Assembly (NCBI GenBank): GCA_902729315.2
Contig: LR746264.1
Coordinates: 8,835,878 to 8,899,877, forward strand
DNA length: 64,000 bases
DNA from: Spirodela intermedia
Taxonomy: Eukaryota > Streptophyta > Magnoliopsida > Alismatales > Araceae
Direction: 5' to 3'
Shown here: in pieces, positions 52,301-62,500 of the stretch
Layout: the number at the start of each line of letters is the position of its first letter
How positions within the stretch are numbered: the stretch's first letter is position 1
Made by a program: the position numbers and the translations under genes
The notes under the pieces: model-generated
Database searches by the model: none
Seen by the model: the letters and a program-made list of their open reading frames with translations, nothing else
What the model was told of the DNA's origin: nothing

Positions 52301-55300
52301 CAACCAGTATCCTCACAGCAAGCAGCAGTTTTTGCTCTTGTAGAAGGAAACAGATGATAGGCACTCCATCAACATCAGTCGCCATAAACACCTAACCAGT
52401 GAAGTGGGAAATATGACTAAAAATGAGAAAACAAGCATTTCTATTGTTTATGGATTTTTGGCCCCACGATTTACCCATCATAAAAGCCAACCTGCTAGTA
52501 ACATGAGAAAACAATAAAATAATAAAAAGGTGAAAAAATAAATTAAACTATTCATCAGACGACAATAATTAAAATTAACCCTGTATTGAGAACCAGTTAT
52601 CCTTTTTTTGTTTCTCTGTATTAGAGTTTGTTGGTTCCATCACATCTCGGATCTTATTGAGCCCGCTAACGTATTATATCCCAAATCCAGTCTGGGTCCA
52701 CTAAATCTGTACTGTTTAGGGCATTACCCTTTATGACAAATGTAAGGAGAGAGGTTCTCTCTCCACCATCTGACATAGGGTCTTTTGGGGCTCCATCTAT
52801 ACTCATCTCTTCTCTATGTCAACACCTAGGGTTTTCCTGGTGTTCCGCCTTTCTCCCTTCATTTGAAGGTTCTTATACACTGACATTCTCGTTGAGGTTA
52901 CTGGCAAACAGTAAAATCAGATGGCTTAAAGTCAATTTTCAAATGTTTCATTTGTGATATAGGAGTATTCTGTGTTTTTCAGGTGGTAATTTTCACCAAT
53001 TCCTTGAGTTTTGTTATCTTACAAATTGAGGGTAGAATTTTCACATACACGATATGTAAGGCTAGCAAGGGGACGGCGTGCTGCATAGTCAATAACGTCA
53101 GCCATCAAGCATAACCTAGGGCAGGTCTAATTTTAAATAACTTAAAAATAATAGGAAATATTATGAACTATCAAATAAGTACTGAATAAGATAAAGAGAA
53201 TATATGTGTAAATATATCACGAAGGGTAGCTAATATATGGAAATAAATAAATAAAAAAAAAGCAGTACCTCTGATAGACATGAAAACAATATGATAAAAC
53301 TTTTTAACTCATTGACGGGACACATAATCCCAAGGATAGCTATAAGTGTCAAGAGCCTTCCATTTCTGGTATAAATACCAGACCCCTCCAATTTGTAAAT
53401 ATCTTTTTGAATGATAGAAAAGGTTCTGTCGGTTTGAACTTGGAGTTTTTCTCCACAGGCGCAAGGGTAGTCTTCCTGGCACACCGGACCTAGTTCGATC
53501 TTTCAATATAACTAAATTAGTCACAAAATGATATTTAGTATTTTGACTGCAACTAAAACTAAAAGAATGGCCCCAGACGTCCAATGCATTATCATTTAGA
53601 GGAAGTTATGTGCCCGCAAAGAAAGCACTTTTTCATTCTTTCATATACTAGGGTATTTCACTGGAAGAATTGCTCAGATACCGGTAAGTGAGGTTTAGTT
53701 AGGTCGTGTTCTAAATGCTCTAGCGAAACAAGAGTCTCATTGAAAGGTATACACCAGGCAGCGGATCGAGTATGGAATGGCACCAGTCCTACATGATTAT
53801 TCTTTCCTTTGACAGAGGCTGTCAATCCCAACAAGGGAGAAGTTTCTTGCCAAAGTCAGCAGAGTGGTCAAGGCAAGTGCCATGTTAGACAGCTCACCTT
53901 CAAAGTTCATGGTACAGAACCCTTTTTTTCTACTGTCTCTGTTTATCAAAAAGGCGAGCCTGGACACCCTGGACATCAGGGCTGCCTACATCTCAAAGCA
54001 TATCTCAGGTGACCCCATGAAAATTGTTGTCTTCTTGTTTGCCCCCTAACCTGGAGTTTAGAGATGATGATTTGAGAATTTGTAATCCTTCACAGCAAGC
54101 ATTCAGAAAGTTTCCTACAGAATTGTATCTCTAAGCATAGACAACCTTGGATTGATAAAATGAGATCATGATGGGCGCCCACTATCCTTTACTGTAAGGA
54201 TTCGATGATCATAATCAAGTGATACAAATATGAATCGCAATGAAAATCCATGCATGGAGTTACTCGCCAAAGGACCATCCAACAGGCAACCGAAATGTGA
54301 TATACTGTCTACCATGGTAAATTTATCGAGAAACAAAACAATTACGGAGAATCACCTCACTGGCAGCACACTGGGAACACGTTCCTTGCCATATCCTTCT
54401 AAAAGAAAATAGTTTTGAAGATGGTGCGTCCAAAACCTCTTCAACAGTGCGACTTGCAGTAACTATTTCACTTTCAGGATGTGCAACTTCCAGAAGCCAA
54501 ATAGAATGTTTCATCTTGCCTGCAATAGAAGTTAATGAAGAAGGCGTTAAGAACAGTGGAAGGAAAAAGGAAACGCGGTTTAATGCTCTAAAGCTGGAAG
54601 TTAATGTTTCAATTCTACAATCTTATTTTAGATATTGATGGAAGCATGCGTAATTGATGAACCTTTGTGATACGATGACATCAAAGGAATAATATCACTA
54701 GTCCAAATAATTCTTTCGTCAAAATCTTTCATAATGGCCAACTTGCCCCTCTCTTCGACATACGTCACCTGCAAATGGAATAGATCAGAAAATATGGTGT
54801 TTAAAAATTGTAATAATTTCTGATGTATACAAATATCTGCAGTGTTGCTTAAACAAACAAAATGAGCAAAGGGTATACAACAAAATGATGTCAGTTTCGC
54901 AAACTACAAAGGCAACCAATCTTAATCGCAGTATGGCATTGGACAGGATAATTTACTCCCACCGACTAAACAGTTGACATTCACAACTCTTCAACCCCAG
55001 GCAAAACCCTCACAAAAAGTTTGTTTCTTCTCGTTTCAAAAGAGTGAAATGAAAAATCCAACAAGAAGATATGCAACTTCAGATTTTTACAAACACAGAA
55101 GGATTGAATGATGGCAATATGACATGATCTGACGTATCATTAGGCGATCTGGATGTCCTACTTCTTGAGTCGTCGTCTGCATGAGGATTAGCTGACTTAA
55201 GAGTCAGCTGATGGAAAGAAACTTTGAAAGAAAGATGGATCGTTCCAAACAGATGATCCATTAAGAGTCATTCCAAACAAATTCCCTTTGGGCTGCTGCC

Positions 55301-58300
55301 AGCAATCTTGTACGAAGATTGTGCACATAGATGGACCCGAGAATCCTTCATGAGGGAAATAAAGGATCGAAGCCTCTCTTTCCCTCCTGGTCAATGAAAC
55401 TTCATTTGTACATTTTCATTCACCATATTAAGCTATGGTCACAGAAAGATTCCAAGCAGTTTTCTTTGAGCAGTTGAAACTGATTATGTTGTAACTAAAA
55501 AGATATCGCCTACTTTCTGGAATAAAACTTCAATTGGAGAGCTTTGTGGTATCTGCAGGTGAAAACGTGTAATTAATAGTTTCAGTTGGTCAGTTTCCTA
55601 GTTTTGTTGAGTATCCCATAAATCGTGGGATCTAACATAGGTAGTTTTTCATTTTTGGGAGCCAGAGTAATTGTACATAGCTAGCAATTGCTCGACGAAT
55701 TGGCAAGACAGAAAATTTTCCCAACTATTTATACTTGTTTAGTTTCCGTCAGTATCCCCAACACTTTTTGAAATAAGGAGAAAGAGTGGGACAGTGACAG
55801 ACCTCACAAACAAGTAAGAAGAAACTAAACCAATAACTTTCGTAATTATAGACCTTCACAACTTCAAATAAGAATTTGCGAATCAATATAGAAAACAAGC
55901 ATGTATAAGGAACATTTGTACACCACAAGACTAATCAATAGAAGAAAGATGAGTTAATAAATGAAAAAATAAAGAGACCTGAGGTTCTTCGAGTGGATGC
56001 TTAAGAATCAAATGTGATGCCCCATCTACTCCATCCCCCTTTATGGCATGATCATATGGACCGAATAAGTTAGAGGCAATTTGACTGGACAAAAACTCCT
56101 TATTTGGACGAGATAAATCACGAGTATTTAGCAATGAGCTTGAAGAAGAATAAGACACGTGCATTGGCTGATTGCCATCAGTTTCCTTTTGTAGTAATAA
56201 ACCAAGAGGAAGAGACCAGATGGCCCCTATAGAATAAGGCAAAGGAATGGAGCCCACTTCACCTGCGAAGATAGATTACCAGAAATTAATGAGAATATCC
56301 TCTGAGTAGGGAGAATGGCATCATCGGCTTCCAATAAGTATAAATTTCATGTATGGCAGAGAACAACGATATGTAGGTAGCCAATTGTCGAGGCATGCAC
56401 GAAGTGAAGACCGTGATAGTTGGTAAAAAGGTTATTTGATATTGACTAAATATCAGTAATTTAACAAGCACAGTTTTTCTCACCAGATGAACTGTAGATT
56501 GACAGACTGTCAATCTGCAGCACACAAAGAAGAGCTTCAGCAATAGATTCCATATGACACCAACATGCCTGAAAATGGATAAAACTTCTTCAGAAAAGCT
56601 GAAATCAAAATTAGACGATCTAACTGCTTCTGTTGCTCATAAAATTGATATAATGAAGTAAAGAGCACACAGACAAGAAATAGTCATCCATATGACTTGA
56701 ATGAGAACAAATAAATTGTCACAAGAAAAAATCTCTCTAGGAATAAAAGCCATGGAAATGGTTGGAATACAGTAAATACAAGCCAACTTTCAACTTTCGC
56801 TCCTAACAGTGCATTAACATGGTTCTGTCTTTGGTTCAAAAGAAAAAAAGACACCACACAAATTAATTAACAATATTTCTGCTTCAAGAAAAGTGAGATA
56901 TGAGGAAACAACTCCTATGTTGCTTAAGAAATGTATTCGCTTCCTTTGCAGTGGAATCACCAAGATCATCGGCCTCTCAGAAGATACAGTAAAATTTACA
57001 AAATCAATGCTGGCAATTGAGCTTGTTGCCAATTAAAAAAAGCATCTATTTTTTATGCAGCTTACATAAGATAACCGTTCATGAATTAAGCAGATAGTCT
57101 TGACAGGTATCCTTTTGATGACCCAAAGAAAATCCTTCCTCCACTTTCTTCATCTACTCTTAATCAAGTCAAATGACATGCTTAAGTGCTTCTAGGAAAA
57201 TATCTCCACTATACCCTCCTGTCAGGATCATAAAGTTTATTCAACCAGCGCCAAAACAGAAGGCAGTGAGATGTGTCTTGAAACTAGGGGATAGAAGGGC
57301 GAAGTAATGGCAGGTTTTCCACTCATTTCTTTCACCGCAAACAAAAAACCTAGTTTCTTGATTGACACATAGAGTTTTCTTTAATAAGCATACGAAACCT
57401 CCACTCAACGAATTACAATAATTTATATCATGTGTTATGAACAGACCTTCTTCAAGTTCGAAACTACACAGATCTGGGAATCCACTAAAAACCAGTATTT
57501 TTTTTTTATTTTTTTTAAAGGTTTAAATTGTTTTCATTTTTTTTTAAGATATAAATTGTTTTCACAGAAGATAAACAGAAGACAAACAGAAGACCGTCCC
57601 AATTAATAAAATATGAGGGTAATTCATCACATGCAACCTTGTATCTTTTACTTCAAATTAAATGATCTGTGTTGAGTTTCATGGACATGTTTAGGAAGGA
57701 TTTTTTTCTTTACAAAAAGTGGGCTATCAAACCACCTAACAGCGACTCTACTACATAAGATTATCATCTGAGAAATATAGGTAAGCTCTAAAACTCCTCT
57801 TTATTCCTTGCAGGTTATTCTGAATGCCTAGCATTGTTCAAACATTCCTGTCATTGCAGTATAACAGATTCTAAAGTGATATAGCAAGGAGCGAAAACGA
57901 ATTGTAGACCAATGGTCAAGTACTTGACATTTTGATTTGTAACCACTTTTCAGTACTTTCCCATTTACTCTGGAACTTGAGCATTGCATAGTTGACCGAT
58001 AGTTCTACTCGAACGATTTACTAAAAAAATCGTACTTTAAAAAATGATGTGAGGGAGCTAACGATTAGACTTGATAATGCCTAGTCACAGACTTCACTGT
58101 ATTTTCTCAAGTAAGATGACGAAGGTGAAACGAAGGGATAAATGAAAAACAAAAACCAGTTTTTTTCGTTATAATACGATTCCGCTGCCGATGAAGCAGA
58201 TTGCTGCATTATCTAGGCACGTACCATTAAGACGGAAGTGGGTGAGCTGTATCTTTTCTCTATCCTTGAGCCAGCGCTCCAGATCACACTGGTGGAACAG

Positions 58301-58650
58301 GAATGCAGTTACAACAACGAGCGAATAAACCCCCTGATTGGGGTGTAGACAAGTGAGGGGGGGGAGAGAGGGGAGAGAGAGAGAGAGAGAGAGAGAGAGG
58401 ACCGGTTTCCCCGAATGAATATCTCGTGGTCGCTATGATTGAATGGGGAAGAGGACGTCGGAAAAGGGTGGTCTTCGAACAGAGACTCATCCCGGTCGCC
58501 AGTGATGTCTGGGTCGAAGAGGAAGTAGTCGAATCTGTCCTCCGCCTCGGCATCCTCCCCTGGCGCAGGCTTCCCGTCGAGTGCTTCAGCGACGATCCCA
58601 TGCGGCCTAAACTCTCCCAGCACCGTGAGCTGCCGGACGCCCACCGACAT
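30410..58650 (-). CDS. APC1: Anaphase-promoting complex subunit 1
   Basis: APC1 is the largest scaffold subunit of the APC/C ubiquitin ligase that drives mitotic exit. Thirty-six exons join in phase to 1810 residues: 58403-58650, 58225-58288, 56484-56568, 55979-56262, 54663-54768, 54356-54519, 52204-52391, 52055-52124, 51726-51896, 50298-50788, 48653-49112, 47990-48328, 46423-46506, 45484-45576, 45341-45400, 44276-44374, 43986-44126, 43652-43732, 42498-42569, 40887-40958, 38338-38431, 38177-38259, 37727-37804, 37488-37609, 37238-37395, 36945-37021, 36731-36844, 36298-36399, 35130-35270, 34873-35046, 34311-34374, 34087-34226, 33838-33995, 32609-32687, 32198-32296, 30410-30787. Diagnostic stretches are GVRQLTVLGEF, SFRRIWQG, MFRCALRRNPSSSLANDC, the PC repeats (AGVLLALGLHGHLRVL, VGVLLGMAASHRGTM, AVGLLYEGSAHPLTMKILL, EREGYAVAAGSALGLVALG) and SKDRPALLQVYLS. 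The ATG at 58650 matches the family start. Intron 33 has a GC donor. It is somewhat longer than the Arabidopsis protein, with no break seen. Confidence 0.96.
33683..33717. repeat. (AAT)n microsatellite in APC1 intron 33
   Basis: About eleven trinucleotide units lie inside the GC-AG intron (32688-33837), roughly 120 nt after its donor in the sense direction. Confidence 0.95.
38432..40886. other. APC1 intron 20 (2.45 kb) with a possible embedded gene fragment
   Basis: This is the longest APC1 intron. Most of it is AT-rich with no content I can name. A less AT-rich insert at about 39860-40370 on the plus strand, antisense to APC1, has a Ser-rich frame ending in a stop at about 40270 and followed by T-rich sequence. 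It reads like a captured or decayed gene fragment, not a functional gene. Confidence 0.4.
46341..46389. repeat. (GA)24 microsatellite in APC1 intron 13
   Basis: A 49-nt run that reads as CT on the APC1 sense strand, starting 33 nt after the donor of intron 13. Confidence 0.97.
47117..47129. repeat. Homopolymer G run in APC1 intron 12
   Basis: Thirteen consecutive G bases, C on the APC1 sense strand, inside intron 12 (46507-47989). The length is prone to sequencing error. Confidence 0.9.
49905..50050. repeat. 63-bp tandem repeat, about 2.3 copies, in APC1 intron 10
   Basis: Two complete, apparently identical 63-bp units start at 49905 and 49968, and a third partial copy of about 20 bp starts at 50031. 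They lie inside intron 10 (49113-50297). The unit begins AGGCCAGAGATACATGTTGT. The perfect identity of the copies points to a recent duplication or to an assembly artefact. Confidence 0.95.
58373..58399. repeat. GA run in APC1 intron 1
   Basis: About 27 nt of GA, reading as CT on the sense strand, begins three bases after the exon 1 donor (CCG|GTCCTCTCTC). Intron 1 (58289-58402) is only 114 nt long. Confidence 0.95.
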
Positions 58651-59590
58651 CGCCGATCCCTCGCGAGACCGAGACGAGGAAAGAACGGTAGGGTAGAAGA
58701 GTGGGGGGTTTTGCCTGCAACTTCCCGCCCTTCGAAACGGCTGTATTGGCGGCAACGGGACCTACTCAGCCAGCGACTCCGGTCCGGACCGGTCCGTTTT
58801 CCTCCGGCCCAAGTTAGTATTAAATTACGACAAATGACAATCAGCTGATGTGCTGTCACCGCGCTATTCGTGAGCTGTCTGATTATCTCTGGGGCCCACC
58901 GCTTCTGATTAGCTCCACAGTAGCCGTTAGATGGCATTGCCGTTTATAATTACAACAAATTACTGTAAACGGGCCGGGCCAGACTTTACCCAGCCAGTCC
59001 GGACCTGGCCCGGAGCCGAGGTAAGGCTTGGGAAACGGCTGTGCGCTGGACCATTCAGGCGCCAAGGCTGCCTTGGCTAGAGCTGACCCACCCGAGCCAA
59101 ACACCGAAGCAAGGTTGAGCGGCCAGAAGGAAGCCCAGATCCGGCCCGGTAAATGTCGGTCCGCCGGCCTGGTCTCGCTCTTGATCTTGAAACCGAAATA
59201 AAACCGGGCCGACTTCGGGTCACGTTGATACATCTGGACGAAACCTGACGTCATCACTAGATGCGGCGGCGCTGGAAAGCACGCCCACTTTCCATAAGCG
59301 GAACCACTACGCGCCGACGTGGCGACATGGATAGATTCCCTGGCAGGGTCGGAGCGTAAAATAGTACAAATACAAGGAAATGAAGGTCATTTCGGGATAT
59401 CAAACGTATGCAGGGCTCTGTAGGTTTACGCCATCCTTCGTCTTCAATACCTGCGGCTTAGCGCGCAGACCCCATCCGAAGTCCTCTTTATAAACACGTA
59501 GCTCGTCTCCAATGGAACATCGAGCTTTCTTTTGAAGCGTCATCGCTGACTCGGTGCGGGAAGCGAAAGTGTCGGGGTGAGAAGGTCAGA
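58651..59590. promoter_or_regulatory. Divergent promoter region of APC1 and AMP deaminase
   Basis: These 940 bp separate two head-to-head genes. On the APC1 side there is a 14-bp perfect palindrome CCGGTCCGGACCGG (58779-58792) and two TGGGCC site II motifs on the APC1 strand (58806-58811, 58893-58898), a class common in promoters of proliferation genes. On the AMP deaminase side there is a perfect TGACGTCA (59246-59253) and a TATA box TTTATAAAC (59487-59495) about 100 bp before the ATG. No reading frame in this stretch is convincing. Confidence 0.55.
59487..59495 (+). promoter_or_regulatory. TATA box of AMP deaminase
   Basis: TTTATAAAC lies about 96 bp upstream of the start codon at 59591. 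Transcription is expected near 59520. Confidence 0.6.
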
Positions 59591-62500
59591 ATGGATGCGT
59601 ATGCACTTCACCTGGCTATGGCGGCGCTGGTGGGAGCCTCCGTCGTCGCTTTCTCGGCATACTTCATGCATCGTAAAACCCTAGAGCAGGTTCTTGAATA
59701 TGCGCGCGCGGAGCGCGAGAGTGAGAGGGGGAGGAACCGCGACAAGGACGGGGGGGACTTCGATGAGGATGGGGCCTCAGAGCGGGATGCACAGTCCCCA
59801 TCGGGCAAGTACAACAAGAAAAGTCAACCGCTCCAGCACCCTTCTTCCCGTCGCAGGGCAGCAAGCTACTACCGGCGGGGATCCGCTTCTTTGCCGGACG
59901 TTACGGCCGCGACTCTCGTCGGCGGCGATGACGATCATCAGGTGGACAGACATCGTCCCGTAATAAATGGTTCTTTCACGGCATCTAATGCTGCTACTCA
60001 TGGGGCGGATGATCCTCGAAGCCTGCCTTTCCCACCCGGCTTACCTCGCCTCCACATACTTCCCGAAGGTATGGTAGAAATTTCAATTTGGTAAATCCGA
60101 ACGGACCTTTTTAACAGAGTAAATGTATGCAGCTGGACTTTGTTACGCTTAGTGAAGTCAACATTCTCTTTTAGGACGGCCCACGGTCCATTAGAGCCTT
60201 AGAGATGTTTTCTTTTCCTATTTTTAGAGGTTCTCTACTAGTCAAAGTGACATTAATGGATTTTATTTTTCTCCATTATTGTTTGCAACTCCGCCTGTTT
60301 TATTTTATTTTATTTTTCCCATTCTTCTAATACGACTTAAAATCATGTTATTTACTTTTTAACACACCTCATTATATCACAATATCACACGGTGGACACA
60401 CTTTGATTGTCATTCGATCTAGTTTCTTCCTAGTCATGCTACTATCTTATGGTATGATCAGGTTATATGGAATGTTCTTCGGTGTAACAGGTAACAGGCA
60501 TTCTGTAAGTGCGAATTCAAACAAGAGAACTGGACATGTTATCAGAACAGCTTCTCCCAGGTCACCTGTTCCCAGTGCCTTTGAGAGCCTTGAGGGTTCT
60601 GCCGATGATGACTCGCCTTCTGATACTAAACTCGAAGATGCATATATGGATCCTGATCGAGATGATGTGAGCCTAGTTCAGGACTTATGAATGCATCATG
60701 GCCGTCATCATGATAAAAATGTCGCATTCATTCCATTTAATCATGCTGGGTATTTATAATTGTGTTTTTACATCTCTCTTATCTGCATCCTGCAAAGTGA
60801 TGAGCTCATGTCTTGCAAGTATCATATAATAAACGAACGATTATCTAGTTCTGTTTTGCAATGTGGCAGAAGCATGTTCGGTGTTTAGATTATGATTTAA
60901 AAGACAGAAAGCAATTGATGAGTGTAAGCTAATGTGAGAGGAGCCCAAAAGGAAACCTCTATGATAACAACCCCTAAATCTAGGTTTGAAACTATGAATT
61001 GTGATCGTTGGAGCTCGCTGTATCGTTATAAATTCTTCCTAGAAAGTCTTTCTCCAGCGTTCTACTCCGAATCAAAGTATTTTAATAATTGTTATTCATT
61101 TTAAGTGCTACCGAGGGATTTTCTCGATTATCAATTTTTTCTAGCTTTCATAATGCATATTTATTCCCGTTCTCCAAATCCTGCCAAGTCTAAGGTCTTA
61201 TCTGATCGAACAGGTACCCAAAGGTGATAGCTTTTTTCAAACATTGCCAGGTGAAGTTGAAACAGAAGCAAACTCAAAGACATTAGCTGCAGCTAACATA
61301 ATCAGATCTCACAGTGTTCCTGGTGACCTGCACGGCGCCCAAGCTGACCCTGTTGCAGCCGATATTCTTAGAAAGGAACCAGAGCATGAGAGATTCATAA
61401 AACTAAGGATAACTCCCACCGGTATAGTAACCAGACACGTCTCCTACAATACTAAGTAGACAAAAAGGGAAATCACAACTTAAAATTGTCGTGCCGGTGG
61501 TCATCCTTTTTTGGGATTTGCTAACACTATTTTTGGTGTACTTGTTCGTAGAGACACCATCCGTGGATGAAGCTGAGGTTTATAAGGTTCTTCAAGAATG
61601 TCTAAAATTACGAGAAGGTTATGTATTCCGGGAAGAAGTGGCTCCATGGGAGAAAGAAATCATCACGGACCCCAGTACCCCAAAGCCGAATCCGAATCCC
61701 TTTGCTTATGTTGCCGAGGAGAAAACAGACGTAAGTGTGTTTTACTCTTGCTGAGTTATTGATGCCGTCATCTAGAACTCTTCTACCTTTTTGTTGACGT
61801 TGTTTTGTTGGCGTTCTGAATCTCCTTAATATATGTAAACACGTTTTCCTCTTCAGCATCATTTTCAAATGGAAGATGGAGTCGTTCATGTTTATGCAAA
61901 TAAAGATTGTAAGTCATCACCTATGGGCCCTGCACCAACATCATCATCCCAGCTTAGGCAGACACTGATTTAGAATTTCTGTTTTATGCTGTGCCTTTTT
62001 TTCCAGCTACAGAACGGCTTTTCCCTGTTGCTGACGCAACAACCTTTTTCACTGATTTACATCGCATCCTAAAGGTAATTGCTGCGGGTAATATCAGAAC
62101 AGTATGCCATCGTCGGTTAGTTCTTCTAGAGCAGGTGATAATATATCCTCTTTTTGGATCATTTGACTGTCATTTTCTTGCAATGCTTACAGACTGATCT
62201 GGTTAATTTTTTTTACAGAAATTCAATCTGCACTTGATGCTAAATGCAGATGCTGAATTCCTTGCTCAGAAAAGTGCACCTCATCGTGATTTCTATAATG
62301 TGAGGAAGGTTGATACTCATGTTCATCATTCAGCATGCATGAACCAGAAGCATCTCTTAAGGTTCATTAAGTCGAAGCTAAGGAAAGAGCCTGATGAGGT
62401 ACACACGCTTATCATGTGAACATGGTCCAATTTTTTATGATATTTTACCTTTGAAAAGGAGATTGTTCATGTAGAAAGGGTTTCAATAAGACGAATCAGA

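Noticed and set aside
59512-59535. Seven-codon upstream ORF before AMP deaminase
   Set aside because: It lies only about 20 bp downstream of the TATA box and so is probably upstream of the transcription start.
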